Assembly: GCA_045226015.1 (NCBI GenBank)
Contig: JBGVBY010000012.1
Location: 1-8,774 of the forward strand
Direction: 5' to 3'
DNA length: 8,774 nt
From: UBA2450 sp045226015
Lineage (GTDB): Bacteria > Bacillota_I > Bacilli_A > RFN20 > CAG-826
Positions 1 to 6,306 of this stretch are shown here, one piece after another. A program made the translations under genes and the position numbers. Position 1 is the stretch's first letter. Each line of letters begins with the position of its first letter. The notes under the pieces were generated by a model, which saw only the letters and a list, made by a program, of their open reading frames with translations, had not been told where the DNA came from and made no database searches.

Positions 1-1
1 C

Positions 2-514
2 TTCCAATCAAGAAAAGAAGAGGCCTTAGCCTTTACCGATTGGGTAACCGATGTAGTTATTCCATCAATTAGAAAATATGGTCGCTATGATGTTAGATCA
101 ATTACATCAAGCCCAGAAGCAGCTCTAAATTTCTTAGATTCATTTAATGAGCTTAAGGTTCAAAACGATATCTTGCAGAGCATTAATGAAGAAAGCGAAG
201 AAATCAGAAAGCATACACGAGACATGCTTGAAAGCGGTGTGCTTTCTTATCTTTACGATGTACCTGCTAAATTAAAGATCAAAGGAATCAATAAGCAGAC
301 AATGTTTGCTATCCTACGAACCAAAGGCGTGTTGGATGAAAATAATGTCCCTGTTCAAGAATACATTGATAAGGGATGGTTTAGAGTGGATGCCCATTCT
401 TATATGAATAAAAACGCGGTAACTGTCACCCATATCGTTCCAATGATTTATAAGACTGGAATTAACGGAATCAGAAAGATTCTTAATGATATAGCTGGCA
501 AGAAAAACTTATAA
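2..514 (+). CDS. Phage antirepressor, BRO-N plus KilAC domains (5' end missing)
   Basis: The frame is open from base 2, so the gene enters from the left and 170 residues are visible. Visible residues 3-30 contain SRKEEA, then DWV and IPSIRKYGRY, which match the end of a BRO-N DNA-binding domain. Roughly residues 78-165 look like the KilAC (phage antirepressor C-terminal) domain: a GINKQTMFAILR segment, then QEYIDKGWFRV, and near the end a GINGIRKIL helix in place of the usual Tyr-rich tail. In known phages such proteins counteract the lysogeny repressor or act in early gene control. The TTG at 173 would also give an open frame, but it lies inside the conserved protein and would delete the BRO-N part, so it is not the start. 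A terminator-like hairpin follows 27 bases after the stop. Confidence 0.85.
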   Translation, partial: FQSRKEEALAFTDWVTDVVIPSIRKYGRYDVRSITSSPEAALNFLDSFNELKVQNDILQSINEESEEIRKHTRDMLESGVLSYLYDVPAKLKIKGINKQTMFAILRTKGVLDENNVPVQEYIDKGWFRVDAHSYMNKNAVTVTHIVPMIYKTGINGIRKILNDIAGKKNL

Positions 515-541
515 GCCGCTTTAAGTTTGGTATGGGGATTT

Positions 542-576
542 CGAGCAATACTTTCATAAACTAACTTGCTCGTTTT
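542..576 (+). terminator. Likely intrinsic terminator after the antirepressor
   Basis: CGAGCAA (542-548) and TTGCTCG (566-572) form a perfect 7-bp stem. It is followed directly by four T residues (573-576). The loop of 17 bases is long for a classical terminator, and the T tract is short and then interrupted by CC, so termination may be partial. Its place 27 bases after the antirepressor stop supports the call. Confidence 0.45.
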
Positions 577-593
577 CCTCACACCTAGAAAAT

Positions 594-671
594 CCTATTT
601 TTCCAAATTAGGTAATACATGTTATTAGTGATAGAACCAAGAATTGCAGGAAAAATAGGTGAAATTTGGAA
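594..671 (+). repeat. Two overlapping, mutually exclusive inverted repeats in the leader of the DUF4373 gene
   Basis: CCTATTTTTCC (594-604) has a perfect 11-base inverted copy, GGAAAAATAGG, at 649-659. The overlapping TTCCAAATT (601-609) has a perfect 9-base inverted copy, AATTTGGAA, at 663-671. Because the left arms share bases 601-604, only one hairpin can form at a time. The second ends 18 bases before the ribosome binding site of the next gene. Possible roles are repressor operators, an RNA switch in the leader, or an iteron-like origin part; the sequence does not decide between them. Confidence 0.5.
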
Positions 672-702
672 TTTTTAACATATTCAAGAAAGGAGAGAAA
701 AT

Positions 703-1617
703 ATGCCTAGACCACCAAAAATAGGACTGGATTACTTTAACGTGGATGTCGAGTTTTATAAGGACACCAAGATCATGAAGTTACTCATGAAAGAAGGCTA
801 TTTAGGAGTCATCGTTTATTTAGTGGCTTTATGCGTTATCTATCAAAATGGCTATTGCTTAGAAATGGATCTGACTGATTTGGCCGATATCGTTTCAACT
901 CATTTGCTAATCCATGATGAAGAAACCAGGAACAAAGTCCTTAAGTGTTTAGAAGCAATGGTGGAGATTAACCTATTTGATAATCTTTCATACGAATTTG
1001 AAAAGGTAATCACCAGCCATGGAATTCAGTGGTTTTTCTATGGCGCAACTCTCAGAAGAAAGAAAAGCGATAAACCACATTGGCTTTTATCTGAAAACGA
1101 AATGGAAAACATTACTCGTTACATAAAAGGTAAAGGATTGAATATGTCTACAGAAACAGAGTTATTGCAACCAGAAACTATAGTTAATGTAGACACAAAC
1201 CCGGTTATTGTAGACAAGCCTTTAAAAAATAAAGTTAAAGTAAAAGAGAAAGTAAAAGGCGATATAGACGATAAATACGATAAAAGGAACTGCCCGTTCC
1301 ATTTGGATTACTTTACGTCTTGCCTTATTAACGATCATTTAATTGATGTCTATAACATCGACATTCATCGTTTTGTAAAACTGTTTCAAGAGCTTCAAGA
1401 AGATAATGATTTCTCATTAATTGAGCGTTGCTTTAGATACACAAGAGATTATTGCAGAAAACATAGAAGTGAAATCTATGATTTGTTTGCGTTTTTTGAA
1501 CATGCGCTTAGAGAAAATATTCGAAAGATGGATGGTTATGATGAAAGGATGGAGAAATACTATGAAGAACTCGATACCTACCTTAGAGCAATTCGTGACG
1601 ATAGTGAAGACGAATAA
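703..1617 (+). CDS. DUF4373 (Lin1244/Lin1753-like) phage replisome-organiser-like protein
   Basis: The N-terminal ~115 residues match the Lin1244/Lin1753-type DUF4373 domain. After the MPRPPK start comes GLDYFNVDVEFYKD, then helices including YLGVIVYLVALCVIYQNGY and the WFFYGA/LRRKK segment. This fold is a winged-helix DNA-binding module found in phage replication initiators. A charged, low-complexity linker rich in Lys and Val (around residues 168-185) leads to a C-terminal region (about 195-304) with repeated acidic/aromatic helices that I do not recognise beyond its likely helicase-loader or replisome role. The start is supported by AAAGGAGA at 689-696, six bases before the ATG. The 3' end overlaps the next gene by 56 bases in a different frame. 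The role in initiating phage DNA replication is inferred from the family and position. Confidence 0.8.
   Translation: MPRPPKIGLDYFNVDVEFYKDTKIMKLLMKEGYLGVIVYLVALCVIYQNGYCLEMDLTDLADIVSTHLLIHDEETRNKVLKCLEAMVEINLFDNLSYEFEKVITSHGIQWFFYGATLRRKKSDKPHWLLSENEMENITRYIKGKGLNMSTETELLQPETIVNVDTNPVIVDKPLKNKVKVKEKVKGDIDDKYDKRNCPFHLDYFTSCLINDHLIDVYNIDIHRFVKLFQELQEDNDFSLIERCFRYTRDYCRKHRSEIYDLFAFFEHALRENIRKMDGYDERMEKYYEELDTYLRAIRDDSEDE
1546..1553 (+). promoter_or_regulatory. Ribosome binding site that fixes the start of the sigma-like gene
   Basis: AGGATGGAG-like sequence ends eight bases before the ATG at 1562. It favours that start over the in-frame ATGs at 1532, 1538 and 1541, which would place this purine tract inside the gene. 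The site lies inside the coding sequence of the upstream DUF4373 gene. Confidence 0.5.
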
Positions 1618-2002
1618 AAAAAGATTAAAAAAACTTTATGATGATTTGGCTTATGCGAGATATCTGATGTATGCCACTCCTGGAACTGATTTCAGCAAAC
1701 CATATATAAAAAACTCAACTCCTCAATTTGATAAAATCACGATCGATTTAGATCGCATTGATAGAATCGAGAAGAAGATTAAATGGTATGAATCAATGAA
1801 TATTCTCTTTGACAAATGGATAAAAATTCTTACCGCTAGAGAAGAAAAAATATTCCGCTCAGTTTATATGTTTGGTCATAGTACAACTGAAACAGCTCTC
1901 GAATACAATGTTTCAAAAACTTTAGTCTACAATTACAAGCTTAAGCTTTCAAAGAAATGGGAAATGTTTAGAGATCAAATCAAAAATACTGTTTCTTTTT
2001 AA
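1562..2002 (+). CDS. Phage sigma-region-4-like / ArpU-type transcriptional regulator
   Basis: This is a 146-residue, basic, all-helical protein. Residues 90-135 resemble the C-terminal helix-turn-helix of small phage late regulators: LTAREEKIFRSVYMFGHS, then TETALEYNVSKTLVYNYK, the pattern of sigma-70 region 4 with recognition helix near 117-128. The N-terminal half carries two charged helical stretches separated by a TPGTDF/KPYIKNSTP segment. Related proteins (ArpU, RinA and DUF1492 types) switch on late or packaging operons, and this gene sits where such a regulator is expected, last in the early region. The frame stays open upstream to 1421, but that stretch only shadows the preceding gene; the ribosome binding site supports 1562. 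The exact family is not certain. Confidence 0.7.
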   Translation: MKNSIPTLEQFVTIVKTNKKRLKKLYDDLAYARYLMYATPGTDFSKPYIKNSTPQFDKITIDLDRIDRIEKKIKWYESMNILFDKWIKILTAREEKIFRSVYMFGHSTTETALEYNVSKTLVYNYKLKLSKKWEMFRDQIKNTVSF

Positions 2003-2011
2003 TACTGTTTC
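1985..2011 (+). repeat. 11-bp direct repeat across the stop codon of the regulator gene
   Basis: AATACTGTTTC occurs at 1985-1995 and again at 2001-2011, with 16 bases from start to start and the TAA stop (2000-2002) between and within the copies. The repeat sits where base composition falls and the defence block begins, so it could be a duplication scar. A short AT-rich repeat of this size can also arise by slippage. Confidence 0.35.
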
Positions 2012-2029
2012 GGACTAAATTAGCATTGG

Positions 2030-2058
2030 TTTTCTTAACTATTAGATAGTGAAGAAGA
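2030..2058. promoter_or_regulatory. Long interrupted dyad upstream of the defence operon (possible operator)
   Basis: The right and left arms pair as ACTAT/ATAGT (2038-2042 with 2046-2050) around a TAG loop. After one A/G mismatch, TTCTT/AAGAA pairs (2032-2036 with 2052-2056), and a G-T wobble and one more A-T pair extend it to 2030-2058. No T run follows on either strand, so a terminator is unlikely. It lies just upstream of the candidate -10 elements, where an operator would block or recruit RNA polymerase. No controller (C) protein gene is visible nearby to bind it. Confidence 0.4.
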
Positions 2059-2069
2059 ACAAAATGTTG

Positions 2070-2080
2070 TATGATATAAC
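2070..2080 (+). promoter_or_regulatory. Candidate extended -10 promoter of the defence operon
   Basis: TGATATAAC (2072-2080) fits an extended -10 (TGnTATAAC), and TATGAT (2070-2075) overlaps it. No convincing -35 hexamer is found 16-18 bases upstream, which an extended -10 may not need. It is 49 bases before the start codon of the endonuclease gene, in the only sizeable gap before the operon. Confidence 0.35.
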
Positions 2081-2128
2081 AAATGCACGCAGATTTATCT
2101 AGTCTCATGCAATTAGGAGATTCGCGAT

Positions 2129-3532
2129 ATGACATTTAAAGATGCTTTTCTTTCAAGAGTTAATATTATCAAAGATTCAGAGGAATTAACGAATCAGATT
2201 ACCTCAACATCTTTAAAGGATCAAAAAAGAGTTTATAAAATTCTTAATGTTAATATAAAATCCCTAAATACCTATGTTACTTACATTCGTGATTTAGTTT
2301 TTCATCCGGAAATTGATAACCATCAAAAAACTCAAGTCTGTAGAGACATGAGAATTTACTATACTGGTGGAGTAGCTGAAGAAGCAGCCAAGGTAAAGAT
2401 CCGCCAAGATTTAATACTTGCTGTTGGAGATCTATTTGAAGAAAAGTCATCTTTTTATAAGGCAATTTTTATATTTATACTTGGTCTTAATAGCCTTTAT
2501 AACCTTAGCGATGGTTCAGAATATTTGTTTGATACTTTGCCACCTTCCTTATTAGACCATTATGATGAATACTTAAAAGATGTTTTGACTAATAAACCAT
2601 CAATCGTAAACCCTGCTTATGGGACATTTGTTTTTTATCCTGATCCGGATTTACTAGATACCTATTTAGACTTTTACAATTACGAAATTGACAGTTTTAT
2701 AGAAACGCTAACAAAGTTAGAAGATGAAAAAATTGAGTTTATTCAAAAGCGCATAAAAAATTGTCAATCTAGTGCATTAAAACAAGAAGCAGTTTTGTTC
2801 TCGCTTTATAGAATGATTTCTGAGCTTACATTAGAAGGCAAAACATATGAAGAAGTAGTTGGGTTGCTTTGTGATGCTATCGAAATTAAACTTGATGATT
2901 TAGGATATCCAGCATTTGATTTTGGATCTCTTTACACTATCGCAGATGGTGACAAAGAAAAATTCAAAGAGTTTTTACTTGGATTGAACGAGGAATCGAA
3001 AAAAGAAATCTTTGAATGTTTAGGAAATAGTAGTGATCTTGGTAGTATTGAATCTTATACTTGGAGCGGAAAATTAGCGAAACGAGAAAGAGTTAGCGAA
3101 CACGAAGAAGGTGAGGATGTTGTAAGAACGTCTTCCGGAAGACGTGGGCAAACTAAATTTAAAAGAAATCTCGTTAATCGAGTTAAAAGAGCAAATGGTG
3201 GAAAATGTAGATGTGAAATATGTGGTTGTACAGTTGAAGGCGAGAATTACTTAATTGCTAGTCATATTCTGCCTTGGAAACAAGCCACGCCAGAAGAAAA
3301 AGTTGATGGTAACAACGGTTTACTATTATGTCCAAATCACGACTTTTTATTTGATGGTTTAAAAATTTCCTTTGATGAAACTGGAAAGATTATGATTAAT
3401 GATGATATTACAGATTCTAACAAAAGATCCTTTAGGATTAATTTAGAAACCAAAATTACGCTTACTCCTGAAATCGAAGTATATATGCGCAGACACAGAA
3501 AAGCCTTCAGAGGGAAAGGATGGAGCAAATGA
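2129..3532 (+). CDS. Restriction endonuclease with C-terminal HNH (HNH_2-type) domain
   Basis: The 467-residue protein ends in a clear HNH nuclease domain. RRGQTKFKRN begins at residue 338. C362 and C365 (CEIC), flanked by C360 and C367, with C401 and H404 (CPNH) are candidate zinc ligands. The general-base histidine is in ASHILPW (H379), followed by NNGLLL (N395-N396) and DFLFDG (to about 410). The GQ...SHI.PW...NGLLL...D.LFD pattern is that of restriction-type HNH enzymes. The first ~335 residues are mostly helical with no motif I recognise and probably recognise DNA. The gene immediately precedes two adenine methylases, which makes a Type II nuclease the best reading. AGGAGA at 2115-2120, eight bases before the ATG, supports the start. 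The end overlaps the first methylase gene. Its cleavage site cannot be told from sequence. Confidence 0.85.
   Translation: MTFKDAFLSRVNIIKDSEELTNQITSTSLKDQKRVYKILNVNIKSLNTYVTYIRDLVFHPEIDNHQKTQVCRDMRIYYTGGVAEEAAKVKIRQDLILAVGDLFEEKSSFYKAIFIFILGLNSLYNLSDGSEYLFDTLPPSLLDHYDEYLKDVLTNKPSIVNPAYGTFVFYPDPDLLDTYLDFYNYEIDSFIETLTKLEDEKIEFIQKRIKNCQSSALKQEAVLFSLYRMISELTLEGKTYEEVVGLLCDAIEIKLDDLGYPAFDFGSLYTIADGDKEKFKEFLLGLNEESKKEIFECLGNSSDLGSIESYTWSGKLAKRERVSEHEEGEDVVRTSSGRRGQTKFKRNLVNRVKRANGGKCRCEICGCTVEGENYLIASHILPWKQATPEEKVDGNNGLLLCPNHDFLFDGLKISFDETGKIMINDDITDSNKRSFRINLETKITLTPEIEVYMRRHRKAFRGKGWSK
3128..3145. repeat. Perfect 18-bp palindrome inside the HNH endonuclease gene
   Basis: ACGTCTTCCGGAAGACGT is its own reverse complement over all 18 bases, and the symmetry breaks at 3127/3146. 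It encodes the R-T-S-S-G-R-R stretch just before the HNH domain. It has 10 G/C among 18 bases in an AT-rich gene. In mRNA it could fold as a 7-bp stem with a CCGG loop. Whether it is a protein site, an RNA hairpin or chance is unknown. Confidence 0.6.
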
Positions 3533-4845
3533 TTCATCTTCTTTTGAGATACATTGGAATCAAGACAAAATTGCTCGACCCGATTAATGATGAAATTAAT
3601 AGAATTACACCTGTCGGTCATGGTGTTTTAGATATGTTTGCTGGTTCGACAATTGTTGGGCAGCGACTAATGGACAAGCACATCGTTTATTCAAATGATA
3701 TTCAAAATTACAGTCGCGTAGTATCTCGCACTCTTATTGAGATAGACAGCGATTTTGATTATAGTTCCTTAGATTATAAGAAAGTAGTTGAATCTTCTTA
3801 CTTTAACGACAACATGAATTTTTTAAATTCATATTTTTCTGTACCTGCTGAATACGAGAGAGAACTTTTTGAAAGAACTGAAAACGATATTGGCAATCCT
3901 AAGAATTTATATGAATTTAAAAAGTATTACGAAGAGTCGCCTTACTGTGGCCATTTCAACGAATCTATCCCTTGCTTTAAGGGAATGAAAAAAGTGTTTT
4001 CGAATGCTTTTTACAACGAACAAAAAAATAAGAGGAATAGCGGCTTTTGGAGTTTATTTACACTTGCTTATGGAGTTCCTTATTTTTCTCTCAATCAAGC
4101 AATGTTCTTTGATTCATTTAGATTCGCTATAGAAAAAATGATGTTAAACAAAGAGATTTGTGAAACAGAATATTACTGTTATCTTTCTTTGCTAATCTAT
4201 GTTCTCGAAAACACAGTAACAAGTGTTGGAGACCACTTTGCTCAGCCACAGCAATTCAAAATTAGTGAAGAAGCTAGATTACAGAGAGAAGTTAAAAAGA
4301 TTCTTTCTAAGAAGAACAAAAATATTTTCTCTTTGTTAACTGAAATGAACAATCAGTTGAAATCATTAAAACCAACAAAATGGTCCGATTCAAACAAAAC
4401 ATTCTGCGAGGATTACGTTAGACTCTTTGATAATAATGCTGAAAAGATAAAAAATATTGAGACAATATATATTGATCCTCCATATACAAACGCTCATTAT
4501 TCGAGGTTTTATCACATTTTAGAAACTGTAGTTCTCTATGATTATCCAACGATAGAATTCTTTGGCCGATATAGGAACGATAGATATCAATCGCCATTCT
4601 GTATAAGAAGTGAAGCGCTGTCTGAATTTGAAAAAATGATCTCGCTTTGCTATAAAAACAATAAGAAACTAGTAATTAGTTATTCAGATACATCTCAGTG
4701 CATTTTAAAGAAAGAAGAAGTAGTAGAAATAACAAATAGGTATTATTCTGATGTCGAAGTTAAGGAGATAGATTACCTTTACAGAAATTTTGGGCAGAAG
4801 CCAAATAAAGTAAAAGGCAACGAATTATTAATCATTTGCAAATAA
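3520..4845 (+). CDS. DNA adenine-N6 methyltransferase 1 (alpha class, D12-like)
   Basis: The 441-residue protein has the alpha-class order: an N-terminal RYIGIKTKLL (residues 10-19), motif I as DMFAGST (38-44) for S-adenosylmethionine binding, SND with D60, a long central region (about 65-310) that should hold the target-recognition domain, then catalytic motif IV DPPY at 319-322. It should transfer a methyl group to adenine N6 in one strand of the restriction site. A conserved core, FSLNQA (from 189) to EYY (217), recurs in the next gene at identical spacing. The gene overlaps the nuclease gene. ATG at 3520 is used here; ATG at 3529, which forms an ATGA with the nuclease stop and has AAAGGA eight bases upstream, is an equally good start and would remove three residues. 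Confidence 0.9.
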   Translation: MEQMIHLLLRYIGIKTKLLDPINDEINRITPVGHGVLDMFAGSTIVGQRLMDKHIVYSNDIQNYSRVVSRTLIEIDSDFDYSSLDYKKVVESSYFNDNMNFLNSYFSVPAEYERELFERTENDIGNPKNLYEFKKYYEESPYCGHFNESIPCFKGMKKVFSNAFYNEQKNKRNSGFWSLFTLAYGVPYFSLNQAMFFDSFRFAIEKMMLNKEICETEYYCYLSLLIYVLENTVTSVGDHFAQPQQFKISEEARLQREVKKILSKKNKNIFSLLTEMNNQLKSLKPTKWSDSNKTFCEDYVRLFDNNAEKIKNIETIYIDPPYTNAHYSRFYHILETVVLYDYPTIEFFGRYRNDRYQSPFCIRSEALSEFEKMISLCYKNNKKLVISYSDTSQCILKKEEVVEITNRYYSDVEVKEIDYLYRNFGQKPNKVKGNELLIICK

Positions 4846-4848
4846 CAT

Positions 4849-6294
4849 ATGGATAAGTATTTGGGAAACAAAGCTAAAATAACGAGCGATATTTTCGAAA
4901 AAATTAAATCATTTAGTGGTCTTACCAGTGGTGTAGTATTTGATGCTTTTTCAGGAACCACTAATGTTGGGAGATTTTTCAAAAATAAAGGTTTTGATGT
5001 TATATCTAATGATATAAACGATCTATCTTTTGTTTTGGGGCAATGCTATCTGAATAATTCAGAATATCCTTCGTTCAACGCCCTTTTCAATTCTGATAAA
5101 AAAATTATTCAGCATATTGAGCGAATGAAAAAAACACCGGAATTTGAATATTATAAAAAGAGATTTATTTCACTAAATAAGCATCTAGTTGATGAAACAA
5201 TCCTGACATCATTTAAAAAAGAGAACTTCATATCTCTTTTGGTGTATTTAACATATTTCTCTAATCGTGACGATGTTTCTGATTTGAATTATAAGTTTTA
5301 TCCATTTGTTACTGAAAATTACACAGAATACGGAAAGAAATCCACTTATTTAAATTTAGTTTATAAAAAAAGTCTCGTTAACATCTCTGTAAGTCTTAAG
5401 AAGGAAAAAACCGAATCAAGCAAATTGATTGAAAGGTTTTTAGAACCCCCATTTGATATTAACCTTTTGAAAGAATGCTTAAACACTCTAGACGAGAGCG
5501 ATTCTGAATTTTCAGAACTTCAAAGAATTTTAAAGAAACCTAACATCACTGGAAAAAGAATGTTCTTTTCTAAAGAACACGCAACAAGAATCGATCTTGT
5601 TTTAAATACAATATGTGCCTTATCTAAAGAAGGCTTGATTTCTGAAAATGAGTATTATTATCTGCTCTGCTCCCTAGTTGAATCTGTTGCTCTATTTTCG
5701 AACACAAGCGCTACTTATCAAGCGTTTTATAAAACATATCGCGCCAACACTTTACAAGAATTTAGATTGGTTGTTCCTATTCTTAGTCACGTTCGAGTTA
5801 AAGCCAAGATTATTCAAGAAGATTCTTATTTAGCAATCCCTAGAGAGAGGTGTGATATTCTTTATTTGGATCCTCCTTATAACTGGCGCCAATACGATTC
5901 TAATTATCATTTATTAAATACATTATCGAGATATAGAGAAATCAAAGATATTAAAAAGTTTGAGAGAAACATAGTTGGTGCTTCAGGCGAAAATAGGGTA
6001 GAGAAGCTTCAATATACGAGTTTTAATAATAATTCTAAGTTCCAAGACAGATTGTTTGATGCGATTAAAAAATCTAACTCAAAAGTGGTTGCTGTTAGTT
6101 ATTCTGATAGCATTAGTAATCACAAAAAGAATAAGATTGATGATTTGATAGAAGAGTTTAATTTATTCTTTTCAAACAAGGAAATATTCTCTTCTTTCAA
6201 TTTGTATCAAATTGAGAGTATAAATTTTGAAAGTAGAAAAGGTAACAAAAAACAGAAAATACACGAACTTTTGTTTGTGGCATTAAAAAAATAA
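4849..6294 (+). CDS. DNA adenine-N6 methyltransferase 2 (alpha class, D12-like)
   Basis: The 481-residue protein starts with YLGNKAKI (4-11), followed by motif I FDAFSGTTNVG (31-41), SND with D55, a central region, and catalytic DPPY at 341-344 followed by NW. It is a divergent relative of the preceding methylase: FFSKEHA (from 239) to EYYYLL (268) matches the other protein's core with the same 28-residue spacing between the FS phenylalanine and the EYY glutamate. Two related methylases beside one nuclease usually mean that each modifies one strand of a non-palindromic site. The gene starts three bases after the previous stop with no Shine-Dalgarno sequence upstream, so its translation probably depends on ribosomes finishing the first methylase. 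The start is fixed by the conserved motif only three codons in. Confidence 0.9.
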   Translation: MDKYLGNKAKITSDIFEKIKSFSGLTSGVVFDAFSGTTNVGRFFKNKGFDVISNDINDLSFVLGQCYLNNSEYPSFNALFNSDKKIIQHIERMKKTPEFEYYKKRFISLNKHLVDETILTSFKKENFISLLVYLTYFSNRDDVSDLNYKFYPFVTENYTEYGKKSTYLNLVYKKSLVNISVSLKKEKTESSKLIERFLEPPFDINLLKECLNTLDESDSEFSELQRILKKPNITGKRMFFSKEHATRIDLVLNTICALSKEGLISENEYYYLLCSLVESVALFSNTSATYQAFYKTYRANTLQEFRLVVPILSHVRVKAKIIQEDSYLAIPRERCDILYLDPPYNWRQYDSNYHLLNTLSRYREIKDIKKFERNIVGASGENRVEKLQYTSFNNNSKFQDRLFDAIKKSNSKVVAVSYSDSISNHKKNKIDDLIEEFNLFFSNKEIFSSFNLYQIESINFESRKGNKKQKIHELLFVALKK

Positions 6295-6300
6295 AGGAGT
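6293..6300 (+). promoter_or_regulatory. Strong ribosome binding site overlapping the stop of methylase 2
   Basis: AAAGGAGT starts within the TAA stop of the second methylase and its GGAG ends seven bases before the ATG at 6307. It is the best Shine-Dalgarno sequence inside the operon, so the GmrSD-like gene can be translated independently, unlike the methylase and small gene that flank it. Confidence 0.6.
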
Positions 6301-6306
6301 GTTGTT

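Larger units (their letters stand above)
1..2002 (+). mobile_element. Prophage early/replication region (partial)
   Basis: Three consecutive same-strand genes have phage families: a BRO-N/KilAC antirepressor, a DUF4373 replisome-organiser-like protein and a small sigma-region-4-like regulator. This order resembles the end of the early region of Firmicutes siphophages, just before the terminase genes. No integrase, attachment site, terminase or structural gene is visible, so the element could be a complete prophage, a phage-derived island or a remnant. The left boundary is outside the window. The right extent is uncertain, because the defence block that follows may be cargo within the same element. 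Confidence 0.65.

Noticed and set aside
1216..1260. Lys/Val-rich repeat-like tract in the DUF4373 gene
   Set aside because: It is a low-complexity linker usual in this family, not a DNA repeat element.
1421..1561. Upstream extension of the sigma-like gene in the same frame
   Set aside because: It lies wholly inside the DUF4373 gene and reads as a shadow. The ribosome binding site and the compact length of the family favour the ATG at 1562.
3337..3621. Minus-strand open frame across the nuclease/methylase junction
   Set aside because: It opposes two coupled genes with clear motifs and has no recognisable domain. The other minus-strand frames at 2277-2465 and 4779-4982 were rejected for the same reason.
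5561..5579. TGTTCTTT/AAAGAACA 8-bp hairpin inside methylase 2
   Set aside because: A stem of this length with a short loop is expected by chance in an AT-rich window of this size, and it has no special placement.
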